Positions 32,911 through 45,677 of a DNA stretch of 64,000 nt are shown here, piece by piece. Every line of letters begins with the position of its first letter. Positions within the stretch are counted from its first letter, which is position 1. The notes below the pieces were generated by a model that saw only the letters and a list, made by a program, of their open reading frames with translations, had not been told where the DNA came from and did no database searches. This DNA comes from Orbilia blumenaviensis (lineage: Eukaryota > Ascomycota > Orbiliomycetes > Orbiliales > Orbiliaceae). The DNA is taken from NCBI GenBank assembly GCA_036872755.1, contig JAVHNS010000018.1, forward strand, positions 372,001-436,000. Direction: 5' to 3'. Position numbers and translations under genes: made by a program.

Positions 32911-35900
32911 ATGGAATCGACGAACCCTTCCCCTTTACGCAATAAAGACTATACTGTGGGATGGATATGTGCGCTGCCAAAAGAACAAACCGCGGCAATA
33001 CTGATGCTTGATACGAGGCACCCTGACCTTCCAAAATCTCCAAATGATGCGAACGCCTACACATTAGGTTCTATTGGGCCTCATAACGTCGCCATAACAT
33101 GCTTACCGTTCAAATGCTACGGGACTAACCAGGCAGCAAGGGCTGCAGCGGAGATGCTCAGTACTTTCCCCTCCATTCAGATAGGATTAATGGTTGGAAT
33201 CGGTGCGGGAATTCCATCAAAGGTCAACCTTGGGGACGTTGTTATCGGCACGGAATGGACACAGTGGGATTTCGGGAAAGCAAATATTAACGGCGCTTTC
33301 GAGCACATCGGCAACCCCTATTTCCCGCCTACAGAACTTTTAGCCGCACTGTCCAAGCTGAAAAGTAAACATGACTTTTCAGCGTTCGGGTCAAATGTAC
33401 AAACGTATATAGACCGTTTAAGAGTAACAAACCCGGATCTGATATCAAAATATCAACCTGTCGATGCCCCCGGTGAGTTTGCTCTCTCGGGTGGCACCCG
33501 GCTTCATTACGGTCTTATAGCATCTGGTAATCAGGTAGTGAAAGACGCTCAACTACGAGACACTATTGACAAGCGGTTGAACAATAAGGTACTTTGTATC
33601 GAAATGGAGGCAGCTGGTCTAGTGAAGTTGCCAGCTATTGTTATACGGGGCATCTGTGATTATGCGGACTCCTCAAAGAACGACGAATACCAGGAGTACG
33701 CCGCCCTTCTAGCAGCGATTGCCGCAAAAGAGCTTCTAGGATGCATGCAGTCAAGCAGATCAGACAACCCCGTGCTAACCAACGAAAACCTACACCAAAG
33801 TTAGTTGCCCCTTTTCGGTTTCTGTGCAATTAAATTATATCAGATTGCCTGTTCGAACTCTCCTAGAGTTTCTGAAGGCACGCGACCCAGTTGCTTAGCG
33901 CCTCAAGCAATGGTTACGACTATCCCTTTTAGGAAATAGAAGTTACTAACATTAAGTCTGACTTAGTCCTCGCAGATATCGCGGTACTTAGAAGTACTGT
34001 AGCGACGGAGAAAGATCGCAAATTAGTCAATTCATTCGTGGCAGCTGACTTTAGCAGCCAGCAGAACGACTTCCTCAGTAGAAGACAGCCGGGAACTGGG
34101 GAATGGCTTTTATCGTCCCCAGAATATCGAGATTGGCTTAGTACAAAAAATGTAATGTTCTGTCCTGGAATTCCTGGCGCGGGAAAAACCATGGCGACAT
34201 CGATAGTCATTGATGACCTCAACGACCGATATTTATACAACTCGTCAGTTGGGATCGCATATATTTATTTCGACTTCAAGGCCACTTTAGAATTACGCCT
34301 GGACGACCTGCTTCTCAGTTTGCTAAAGCAATTGGTGACCTCTCAGCCCTGCCTGCCTGAGCGCCTGAGACGAGTATTCGAACAGGCTAGGAGCAGCTCC
34401 CCGTCGCGCAAGATAGTTGTTACGGCTCTATATGACCTTATCGCCCTTTACTCGAGAGTTTTCATTGTCGTCGATGCCCTTGATGAATGCAAATGGGATC
34501 TTTCTTCATTCCTAGATCAGCTTTTTGAATTCCACGATAACCTGAATGTCAGCATTTTCGCCACCTCACGAGACATCCCTGAAATCAGAGAGAGATTTAC
34601 TGAGACTTGTACTCAGCTCGAGATTCGGGCGTCTGACGGGGATATAGAGAACTATTTAGAAGGCCAGATAATGCAGCTAGGAACAAGGGTTCTAAAAAAT
34701 AATAAAGATTTTATTATAAATCAGATTTCAAAAGCTGCACAGGGAATGTAAGTATCTAAACCTGTGAGCTCTGTTACACTTCTGAGTAGTGTATGCGGAT
34801 TTCTAAATACTCACTCGATGATAATAGGTTCCTATTAGCAAAACTCTATTTCGAATCTATTAAAAACAAGCGGACCCTCAGTAAAATAGAAACGGCGCTG
34901 GAATTCTTAGCTTCGGGGGGGAAGGCTTATGATACTGCCTATGAGGAAATTATGAACAGAATCGCAGGAAATCCTGATGCTGGATTGAGAGACATAGCTT
35001 ACCAAGCCCTCTCATGGATTGCATGTGCAAAGCGGCTGCTAACTAAGGAGGAGCTACGGCATGCGCTTGCAGTTGAACTCGGAAAATCTGAAATAGAAGC
35101 AATAAATCTCAGGAGGAGCGGATACATGTTCGAACTCAATCGGAAAAACGTACTCGAAATTGAAGATATTGTTTCACTATGCTGTGGGTTGGTCACTATC
35201 GACGAGAGCGAAAAGACAGTTCGATTGGTTCACTACACTACACAGGAGTTCTTCGAACGGACCAGACGGCTCTGGTTTCCGCAAGCACATAATGATATCG
35301 CAAAGATCTGCGTTATCTATCTATCCCTTAGTGGCTTCGAGACTGGGCCAGTCGATACCAATAAAGAGTACGATAAAAGACTTGAGGAGTATCCCTTATA
35401 CCAATACGCTGCCAAAGCCTGGGGGGCCCACATCCAAGAATTTTCGGAGGATGAATGTTCAGACTCGACTACAACAAAGCATGGGACATCCTGGTTCACA
35501 AGGGACGTGAAAATTATGCCGTTAGTATTGGGCTTTCTTGGAAACGAGAAGCTACGAACAGCTTGCATCCAGGCAGCCTGCTTCGAAAGATTTCTTGGTT
35601 CTCAAGACTACCCGAAGGGCATGCTCGGGATCCACGTCGCTGCGTACATGAGGTTACCAAAAGTTATAGAGCAAATAATAGTGGAAGATGGTGTGAACTT
35701 AAACGTTTGGAATAAGGACGTACGCAAGCATCTTTCAGGATCTGCTCTGATCTGGGCCTCGCGTCTATGCGATTACCGCGGATGTGAGAATACTATAAGG
35801 TTCTTGTTGAACCAGGAGCAGGACTATGACAAAGAGTCTCTTTCAGCGGTTTTGGGGTGGGCCGCGGAATTTGGGCACGAGGACATCGTAAAACTACTTA

Positions 35901-37399
35901 TTGAGGAGAAGGACGTAAATCCGGAAACACAATTAGACGACCACTTGGTCGCCACTTGGTCACCACTCCTAAAGGCGGTGTGTGCGGGGCACGCAAGGAT
36001 TGTACGCTATTTGATCGAGAAAGGAGTCAAAATCGATGTCCATATCAAGCTAAATAGCTTCACAGTCTATAGTACAATTTTTTTAGAGGCTATAAAAACA
36101 GGGAATTTTGAGGTATTCGAGCTTTTGGTAGACCATGGGGCGGATTTGGAAATGGCGGACAAAGTTGAACACAAGACACCGCTGATGCAAGCCGTAATGT
36201 CACAACAGGAATGTATGGTCAAAGTGCTGATACAAAAGGGTACAGATTTAGAAGCTATTAGTGAGTGCTGGAATACCTTCGATGACCTACTTTGCGACTG
36301 GTCCCCGGGAACAGCGCTCTGCTACGCGGCTGCCGAAGGTTTAAATAATATTGTGGAATTATTACTACAGGCTGGAGCAAATATAGAGACCAGATGTGAG
36401 CACGGGTTGTCACCACTATCCCAGGCTGTGCGAGGTAACCAAAAGGGAACTGTCCGATTGCTGCTCAAAAGAGGAGCGAACTTGGATACCAAGGACACTA
36501 TGTACGGCTCCTCACCCCTACACGTTGCGGTATTTGCGGAAAATATAGAAATGGTGGAGTTCCTGCTGTATATGGGCGCAAACATAAGTGCACGAGATTA
36601 TCTCGAGGTAGACTGCCTCTGGGTCGCCCTGAAACATAAATTTTGGCCGATTTTCAGCCTATTGGTAGATAGGGGGGCCAATTTGGAGTCTCAAAATCGG
36701 GGGGTTACTCCCCTAATGTGGGCAGTTGTGGGAGAGTATGATGAGATTGCAAGTATGCTTCTCAAGACAGGCGCAAGCTTTCGACTCAGCTGGCTATTCC
36801 AAATAGCTGTAATACGAGCTGCAGGAAAGGGGGCTGAGTGGACTGAGTGGGCTATGCAACGATGGGCACAGGGTGAAGAATTCTATACACCCGATATTTC
36901 TGAGGGAGAGTCGGAGGGAGAGTCAGAGGGAGAGTCGGAGGGAGAGTCAGAAGGAGAGTCGGAAGGAGAGTCGGAGTTTTGTGATCATGGCTATTATATG
37001 TCGATTTGGGCTGCAAAAAGGAAACAGTCTGAAGTTTTGGGTCTTTTAAGACAACGAGGAGTAACGAAGAGAAACATACAGGCGGCATTGCAATTTGGCG
37101 TAGGTGAACCGACGTACAAGCGTTGCAAACGGCTAACTACAAGAGGTAAAAATTCTTTGGCTAAACAAAAAGCTAGAACCTCTGCGACAAAACTGGGCAT
37201 CTATTTAGAGCGAGGGCAGGATACAAGATCCAGCGAGATGAGACTGCTACTAAGCTATTACGGAAAGCTGTTGAGAACAGGCGGGAATGAGCAAACAACA
37301 GCCTTGGTAGACCTTCATGTGTCGAAAGGTCGGTGGCGAAACTGGGTATCTACCAAACAACCAAAGGAGGTAACAATGCTTGGCGTGATGTCATTTTAG
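32911..37399 (+). CDS. NOD-like receptor: PNP_UDP–NACHT–ankyrin, 1410 aa
   Basis: Three exons: 32911–33799, 33976–34747 and 34828–37399, joined in phase. The N-terminal ~285 residues form a nucleoside-phosphorylase-type domain (VGWICALPKEQTAA, VGIGAGIP, IEMEAAGL, IRGICDYADSSKND), which in fungal NLRs serves as the effector or sensing domain. A NACHT NTPase follows, with Walker A GIPGAGKT (361–368) and Walker B VFIVVDALDE (458–467), then the conserved GMFLLAKLYF segment. The C-terminal half carries many ankyrin repeats (about 850–1230), then an acidic tandem EGES repeat (about 1243–1267) and a basic tail. Proteins with this architecture are STAND-type receptors linked to non-self recognition and programmed cell death in fungi. 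All three modules look intact, so it is probably functional. The ligand is unknown. Confidence 0.92.
36898..36977 (+). repeat. 12-nt coding minisatellite in the NLR-like gene
   Basis: About six to seven copies of a GAGGGAGAGTCG-like unit, encoding EGES repeats. Copies differ at third positions (TCG/TCA, GGG/GGA), so expansion is not brand new. Confidence 0.85.
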
Positions 37400-39202
37400 G
37401 CTGAAAATGTATATATGTGCTAATTAGAATGTTAAGATTACACTCGATAACTCATAACGTCTCTACCTGATTCCAAGGTAAACAGTGTGGACTCGTTAGT
37501 ACCTATTTACTTGTATGTACCTAGGTACCGTACGGGTTCAGAGCCGACTTAAGAAATTAGTTTCCCTACGATGATCATAAAATAGATATGAAGAGTAGAA
37601 ACCCCTCCTATGTCTTCATTGATCTCTAACAGAATTATCAGTTATAAATGTAAAGAATGTAGGATCATAAGATTTCAAAGAGAGAAGTGGGAAACATTGT
37701 TACGGTCTCGTAGCCGCGTTGTCCGTGTTGGAATTTGTCAAGATTAGTCAAATGATATTATGGTCACATGACTCTAACACATGCCAGTTACACCCAACAC
37801 ATGGCTGACATGTGCCTGTCTTAATCCGAAAGCTTGATCTTATTCGATTCGATTAGCTAGCTGCAGATAACTAAACTACCAGCCCACGCTTAATTTTCCT
37901 CGCCATCGCTCACATCGCCGACTTCCGATGGGATGCCCCCCCCTCAAGCCGATACTTCACATACCCAGCATACTGTATACGGACTGATGCCTGCCCGTGC
38001 ATGTTCCAGCAGTTCCAGCTCAAATCCGAACCAGTAAATGAATCAGTTGAAGAAATTGTTCCCTAGTACCCTGACTCGCGCCGTACCCAGCCAGTGACGC
38101 TTCCCACGGTTTAGCGGCTGTCGTTGGAGGCAAACCCGTATCTTTGGGTCCTGTCGTGCAGGAAGTGGAGTACATGCCAGTCTCGATACGGTCCCTGCGA
38201 TCGCTTTGAAACCGTTCTATCCCGTGGCTGGTCGCTATTCTCACGGGTGAAATCCGTCTTGGTCCCTGGATCTTACCTGCGCGAGCGGAAATACTGCATT
38301 AATTGATATTTATTCGCCCACTTGAATTCTTCAGCAGACATACTTCTTCGGAGGAAGAGGATCGAGTAATCTATCGCCGATTGCTGAAATGAGAACGGAC
38401 ATCTTATCTATGCCGAAGACGCTAGTTTGAACCGAAGAAGCGAGTTACAAGGGCGCGCACAAGACCGAAATCCCTTCTCCAACCCAATCTTGATCAAACT
38501 CGGTCGGCAAGCCAGACGAAGGCTTTCCAACGAGTAAGAACCAGCGAACGAGACAGGTTTAATTTCTAATCTGCAGGTTTGACCAAATTCTAGCCTTATC
38601 GTTAACGGTAATTACGCCCAGTTGACGCAGGGCCACGCATCGTATATCCGCCTGTGCAAGCCATATTAGCTCCAAGCTTAGGTTTTTACAAGCATAATTG
38701 AAACCTTCCTCTTTCACGAGATTTTATAACGTAAGAAAAACCCTTATTTGGGCACTGTCATGCTCCCCAGATCGACTTTCGAATTTTCCTCGAAGCTTTC
38801 CAACCATCTGATTTCGAGATCTTACACGAGACTAGTCCATACTCACATCCGGGGCACTTGATTTTATTTTTTATTTTTTATTTTTCCTTCGCGGAGTATT
38901 CTTTTTTCGACAAGGCTAGCCGTGCGTTCTTGCCTTTTGTGTAATCGATAGCGCTCTCTTGTCTCCATCGTCTTTCACTAGTCGACTCGACGTCCTGCCT
39001 AAAAGCGACGCCTCCGTATACCCGCTACCTGTGCCTGCTGTACCCGAATGCGCCATATCCCGCGATGAGTTTGTAGCTTCATCTCGCCAGCCTCCGACAC
39101 AATTTTGTCTGAAAAAATAATCCTGCTCTTGTACCAAAAGGCACCCCTACATCCGAAATCTCACCGGGACTTCCTCCTGCCTCCCGTTCCCGTTTCGCGA
39201 CC
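37400..39202. other. Intergenic region, 1.8 kb
   Basis: It carries one lone copy of the TACCTAGGTACCGTA inverted-repeat word (37518–37532). The last ~300 bases, with CT-rich stretches, are probably the promoter and leader of the Zn2Cys6 gene. No gene is supported. Confidence 0.5.
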
Positions 39203-42200
39203 ATGTCGAACGACTTTATAGATGGTAGTTCGAATGTGAAACGGCGACGGCGCGAGTCGCCATCGGATTCCGAGTCCCATAATTCTCCACCGCAACCAAC
39301 ATCTGCGACGCAGGCGAATCCTCCGCCCACGCAGCTCTCCGGCGCCACTTCGTTTCGGAGCGTGACGGCGTGTAACAGGTGTCGGTTACGGAAGAATCGA
39401 TGTGATCAGAGAATACCAGCATGCACACAGTGTGAGAAGGTCGGGGTAAAGTGTGTGGGTTATGACCCAATTACCAAGAGGGAGATACCGAGAAGGTGGG
39501 TCCATATATTCCTCTTGAATGGGAATTCGTGATACTGACCTGATACCTTTGATAGCTATGTAAGCTACCTCGAGGAACGAGTAACATACCTCGAAAATCT
39601 TCTGTCCACAAATAATCTTACCTTCGAACCCCCTACGTCATTCTTTCCTCTCAACGGACAAGTAGCGAATTCTCCGAGCGCATCCGGTGTTAACCCCCTA
39701 TCGCCTTCCTTGTCGAGAAACGGTATTGATGTCACAGAAGGAGCGTCCCCCAATTTCGTGAAACCTCCTACGCCGGTGTCGACTCAGCACACCCCTGGTA
39801 TAGTTACGATAAACCCCGGCAACCGTCCCATAGACGAAACCGCCGACCCGATTAAAAATGACCCAACACTCTCTGCGATATCTTCGATTCCTGTTCAGGG
39901 GACATCCGACCCCCGGTTCTTAGGTTCGACGTCTGGTATCTCATTCGCCCGTCTAGTATTTGAAGCTGTCAAGTCGACCAATGGTGTCACTGGTGGTATT
40001 GATATGGGAAATGGAAACGGAGGCGGGGGTGGGAGTGGAAGCTACACGCCCGTCTCTCGTTGGAACCGGCGTTCATTCGCCCAACCTGGAGTCTTCAGCA
40101 AAGACACCGATATGCGCGATTCTTTCTTCGGTTTACAAGCTAAACCGGCGATTCCATCTGCTCCATTTCCTAGCGAGGTTCTCGGTCGGAAGCTAGTGGA
40201 CTTATATTTCGAGCACTCGAACCCACAGATACCGATTCTGCATCGGGTCGAGTTCATGAAGTTCTTTGAAGCAGCATACGATCTTCGTCCTGGCGAGGCA
40301 AGAAGTCCGCAGACGTTGTATCTATTGAATATAGTATTCGCGATTGGGGCCGGAATATTCGTAGATAGGACGCCTGCGCCGAGTCCCGGTGTTGGGGCTG
40401 ATATGAAGAGTATGTACGAAGGAAAACAACAACCAGAGGCATACCACGCCGCCGCAATAGTGCACCTTGAAGAATTCCTGCGGGCGAGCTCGGGTGGGTT
40501 AGAGGAGTTACAGGCAGTTCTGCTGCTTGCAGCATATGCGATACTAAGGCCTGTTAGCCCCGGTGTCTGGTATATTATTGGAGTAGCGATGAGGTTGGCA
40601 GTAGACTTGGGGCTGTTTACGGAGGAGGTGGTGCCGAAGGGTGTTGGTGATGACGGGATGAGAGGGTGGAGAAGGGATTTGAGGAGAAGGTTGTTTTGGT
40701 GTACGTACAGTCTTGATAGGCTGGTTAGTACATGTGTCGGACGGCCGGTGCAAATTGCTGACGAGGTTATCGGGATTGAGGTATTGTCATGTCAAAAATG
40801 ATCAGGTTCTCGAGAAGAGTAGGTTTACTGACCCTCATTGCTGCTTAGTTCCCGAGCTTCTTACCCGACGAGTACATTACACCGATGGGTATCAAGCAAC
40901 CTTCGACACCACTGACAGCGACATACAAGAGTATATCATACGCTTACTTCCAGCTTCGTCTCCTACAGTCAGAAATACTACAGGTCCATCACTATCAGCA
41001 AACACATAACCACCCTAATAGCCTTCCGCAGCATGTACACCCCACAGGCCTCAACCTCGTTACGCCGTTTCTGAAACCGCACCAAAGCTTGCTAGAGTGG
41101 AGAAATAACGTTGACGGCCGACTAAGAGAGTGGTTCGAGGGATGCCCGAAAGGAAAGGATGTTACGGGTTGCGCATTTAGCTTGGAGTTTCTTGAGTTAA
41201 ACTACTGGTTAACTTTGATGATGTTATACCGCCCGAGTTTATCGGTCCCTGATCTATTGGCTGAGAAGTTCGGAAGCAATATTGACCCGAACGGTAAAAT
41301 CAAAGTCGATAATTTGGATAATCGACAGAAAAATAAGGTTAGGGACAAAGAGGAAGAAGAAAGAGTATACGGCGTTGTTGCAGATGCGGGGATGAAAGTT
41401 CTGCGACTGTACCGACAGCTTCACCGAATGCGACAGGTGAATCATACATTTTTGGCAGTGCATCATCTGTTCATGGCCGGTAAGACCCTTCTCATTTTCT
41501 CAAAGCTCATTCGAGGGTTTTCCTTGGTCTCGTGGCTTTCCTGCTAATAACGATTAGGTATATCGTTTCTCTACGCAATATGGCACTCGCCGACAGTGCG
41601 CTCCAAGCTCTCAATGGACGACGTCGACTTCACGATTCTTGCAGCTACTTCTGTCCTGGGCGATCTTTCCGACCGATGTCCGCCCGCTGAAGCATGTCGT
41701 GTTTCGTTTGAGCGGATGTCTCGCGCAACAGTAGCCATGTGCCTTTCCGGTACGGAGCCTCAAAACCTAAATCTCAGCAAAGACGCCCCCAGCCCACCAC
41801 CAAATGAGATAAAGCCTTACACCTCAAAACCCGAGGAAGAAAAACAACCACCTACCAAGAAGAGGCGACAGCATACATTCGACAGCCAGTTTAGAGAACT
41901 ATTCGCAGGCAACGAGGATGTATTAAGCCAAGGGACTGGCGCTGGGAAAATACCACGGGGCAGTAGAGTTGGGAAATCACAAAGACTGGTAGACCGTGGA
42001 TTCCACGCTGTCATTAAGGAGAAGCCGATTGATGACCCTACGAACGAAGGGGAAGAGGAGGTTGAGGACGAGGAATCAAGGAGGGCAGCGGCAGCGGCTG
42101 GAATGCTTGCCGCTAGCGGTGGTGGGTTTTCACCGGGAACGCAGGCGTATAGTATTACGGATGGTATGACGCCTGGAGATGACGAAAGTTTGATATCAAG

Positions 42201-42549
42201 CACAAATTCATACCTTGCGGCGACGGGTGCTGGCTTGCCAGTGTCAACAGCTCAGGCTGGGGATTCGTTAATGAGCGGTGTTGATGTTGATAACGACGAT
42301 TGGACGGTCGGGTATAATGGTCTTAGTGAATTTGGGATGGAAAATGCGGCGAATAACGCTGCGGCCGCGGCCGCTAGTGCTGCGAGCGGATTTGGAGGGC
42401 TTGACGGAGGTAGTGGATGGGGTGGGCCGTTCGATTTGAATATGAACTATGGAGGATGGGGGGTTGGTGGTCTTGATGGAAGTTGGACAAATGGGAATGG
42501 ACAAATGGAGTTATTTGATAGCTTCTTTTTTGGGGGACCGGGACTGTGA
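39203..42549 (+). CDS. Zn2Cys6 fungal-specific transcription factor, 1046 aa
   Basis: Four exons: 39203–39495, 39556–40780, 40849–41479 and 41558–42549, joined in phase. A basic N-terminus (KRRRRESPSD) is followed by the binuclear zinc cluster: Cys57, 60, 67, 74, 77 and 84 in ACNRCRLRKNRCDQR and CTQCEKVGVKC. The next exon opens with a short leucine-zipper-like coiled coil (SYVSYLEERVTYLENLL), as in Gal4/Ppr1-type dimers. The fungal-specific transcription factor domain spans roughly residues 270–700 (LVDLYFEHSNPQIPILHRVEF; RRRLFWCTYSLDRLVSTCVGRP). The C-terminus is Ala/Gly/Asn-rich with acidic residues, a likely activation region. The target genes cannot be predicted. It is nuclear and DNA-binding by family. 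Confidence 0.93.
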
Positions 42550-43290
42550 AGGAGTGAATGAATGTGAGATTGGGATGTGTAGAGGGCGAGTGTAGATGTT
42601 ATAGTGGTTGGATTTGGGATATCTATGGGAGATGTATATCTCTTTTTTATCTCTGGTATATACCTTTTTATTTAGGGTCATTTACTACCTGGGCGACGCA
42701 TTTTATTATATATATCATGATATCATGGCGTTTACGATTTTCTTTTCCACACAGTCTTGTTTTTTGGTCCCTTGCGATCCACTGGACCTCCGTTTGCTTT
42801 CAGTTGGGAGATGTTGCGATGTTAGCAGATTTGGGTTCAAGACTCTCCTATCAAAAATATTGCGACTATCTATGTTAATATCATGGGAACTGAATTCATT
42901 CCTCTGGAAATGATATGAAGAAGAAGAGAGCACTATGTCAATTCAGGATGTTAAGTGTGCTGTTGTATCAACCATTCTGGGTTTGGTGTTTGGTGTTTGT
43001 GAAAAATGGTACCTGCAGGTACCTGTGAAGGTAACTTGCGAATCCGGGCTAGCTTCAAGGATCCAAATTAGATCTATCCGTCGAAGGACGGGCAACTTTT
43101 TCATGAGATTTTAAAGCTGAGCTCGATGTAGGATTTCATATTATGTCGATTGGGTGTCACAATGCAAAGGCTTTTTAAAAATATAAACGAGCCCCCGCCA
43201 GCCGTTTGAAATACTTCGACATCGTGAAAGACCAATCACACTAAATTTAAAATAAATCTAAATCAAGAATATCGCTAGACAGCATATATA
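42550..43290. other. Intergenic region
   Basis: 3' flank of the transcription factor gene and 5' flank of the first 2EXR-like gene. It contains GGTACCTGCAGGTACC, a perfect palindrome, at about 43008–43023. No gene is supported. Confidence 0.5.
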
Positions 43291-44409
43291 ATGCAACCCG
43301 CCTTCCAATTCCTCAAGCTCCCCCGCGAGCTACGAGATCTCATCTACCAATTCAACATAATCCACCCCGCCACCCCCACCAGCAACACCGAAGAAACCGA
43401 ACCCTACGGACGACCCACGCTTGAAAACGCAGCCCTCCTGCGCGTTTGCCGCCAAGTCCACGATGAGCTCGCAGAAGTGTTTTACGGATGGACCGTTTTC
43501 CCCATTCAGATACGGGTAAAAGGGCCGCTGTATATTCATCGTTCGGCTGTTTCGTTCAGTACGACTTATCGTGTACATTATGATTCGCCGTGGGAGTGGG
43601 CGTTTTTTATATTTTATGCGGATTGTGAGGAGAGGTATGTAAATACTTGTATAATGTTCTATCTCAAAATATTGAATTTGTGTTTCAAATGAGACGGCGC
43701 TGTAGAAACTTTGCTAAAATCTTGGGGGGGAATGGATGGATGAGTGAAATTTAAATATAGGTTTAAAAAGGACTTTGAGGTTCTTAGTGGCAGGTGGTTT
43801 GGTCCGCCTGGAACAACGGTGGATTCATATTCGTAGGTAGCAGACATACTTCTATAGCTCCCCAGTAGCACACATATAGCTTCCACTTCTGATACATGTA
43901 CTAAATAACATCTTTTTAGCAGTAAACCTGGCGACAAAGGTACAGATGCAAGCACGACCGCTACATCAAGTCTACAAGACGGCTTCCCAGCAGCCAAATA
44001 CTGCCCCCTAATCCGTCACCTCAGAATCGACATCTTCATAACCGCCCAAGAACCAGAGTTAATATACCGAAAACTTGGCGGCGGGGTAGATGTAGATTAT
44101 TCGAGTATACTATCCGCGTTCTCTGCGAGATTGGAAAATATATTTGGCGCTACTTCTGCTGCTTCTGCTGCTTCTGCTGCTGTCGCGACACAGCCTGGGA
44201 AGATTTATTTGCAGGTGAATGTTGATATGAGTCTTCCGGATGAGATGACGAAGGAGGCGGTAGGAAAGTTCTTTGAGATGGTTTCGCCGATGATGAGGGG
44301 GAGTTGGATTAGGAAGTTGAGTTTGGATGTTTCTGGGAATATGGGTTTTGAGGGAGGGTTAGGAGGGAATGGGATGGTCCAGGGATCTGCTAACGTTTCT
44401 GGTTGTTAA
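43291..44409 (+). CDS. 2EXR/F-box-like family protein A, 277 aa
   Basis: Two exons: 43291–43634 and 43920–44409, with a phase-2 intron. The N-terminus FLKLPRELRDLIYQF plus LLRVCRQVHDELAEVFYGWTVFPIQI is the signature of the fungal 2EXR (F-box-like) family. The second exon has the family RHLRIDI motif and a short Ala/Ser repeat (ACTTCTGCT-type nucleotide repeat at about 44151–44180). The C-terminus is shorter than in the four neighbours. The motif resembles an F-box helix, but adaptor function is not shown. First gene of a five-member local cluster. Confidence 0.8.
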
Positions 44410-44489
44410 CGCAACCTGGATACCCGGCGGGATATAATCCTTTACTCATCAGAAGCGCACACACTATCTTGTGATAAAATCGAGAACAA

Positions 44490-45677
44490 CTAAGAGTATG
44501 GCCGTGGCGCCGAGAAGTCCGGCCATGTACCAATATCCTCCTCTTTAACTGAGAAGTCGTGTGTGCCCTTTATAATCCTAGAGTACAGATCCAGTTTCCG
44601 CCGTATCATACCCTCTAACTCCGGAAATCTATTTTTCAAAGCCGGCATGTCCAGCTTGAATGTATACCTCTTTATCCAACTTCCCGTCGTCAAGTATCCT
44701 AGGGTCTCGACAAAATCATCCGGGGAACGTCTACCCGCGATCACTAAGCCGTTTCGGCCGATATCAAGCTTATTCCAAGTACTCGGCGGGTTATTAAATT
44801 CTGCAACAGCTTTGATCTCGATCTCGATATTATTTGCTGCTGTTTCGCCGAATACCTTTTCGAGACGGTATGCTAGTGGCTTAAGAAGCCTTGTAATGGC
44901 TTCGGGGGTGCCTCGTTTGATTCTATATGGTAGATCGAGTTCTATGCCCATGGGCCATACGTCGCAGACGTCGAACTTGATGCGGCGTATCATGCTGCGG
45001 TATCTCGGCGCTGGCCAGAATGCTCGGATTTGCTCTGCGGTGAAGTCTTCGGTTGAATCTAAGTCATATCTAGACATATATCAAGTACAATATTATGTAA
45101 AAAGAGTATATTAGCCATTGGCCTATTTAGTAAGCCTAATATGGCTCCCTTACGAGGCATATGGCAGGAATTTGAAGTAGGTAAGCCTACGGGATGACAT
45201 CCTCCTCATCATATAGTTGATTCGGATCAGTGAAGGCGTAAAGCTTCCGTCGGTGCACCTCGCTATATGTTGGAGTTCCTACGATTAGAAATTATCGATA
45301 AGTATCAATGATATATTTAAGTCCCGGGCATACCTATCATTATAGACCAAAAACAGCCCCTCCCACGGCGCATAATAGCAGATATAATAGGTTAAACCGT
45401 CGCACGTGGCTTGATCATAAACCCGATTTCGAATGACGGTCATTGATATTCTTATTGGGAATACGGTTCGGCTGTAAAAGACATCTGCTACTTCATCGTG
45501 GATTTGTTTGTTCACCGTGAGGAGAGCAGTGTCCAATTTTGGCCAATCATATTCGGGGTAGTCGGGGTTGGTGGTAAGCACACGGGACGGCGGCGGGGGG
45601 TATATAAAGTATTGGTAGACTTGGTCGCGGAGTTCGCGTGGGAGACGGAGGAACGGGGAACTGGTGCTTGTGGCCAT
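44490..45677 (-). CDS. 2EXR/F-box-like family protein B, 331 aa
   Basis: Three exons: 45677–45334, 45262–45191 and 45069–44490. The first exon is 344 nt, the same as in A and E, and ends in phase 2 at the same place. The second, 72-nt exon (EVHRRKLYAFTDPNQLYDEE) is extra relative to the paralogs. Family motifs are FLRLPRELRDQVYQYF, LLTVNKQIHDEVADVFYSRTVFPIRI and, later, YRSMIRRIKFDV and TTGSWIKRYTFKLDMP. It is the only member on the minus strand. Its function is unknown beyond the family. Confidence 0.78.
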
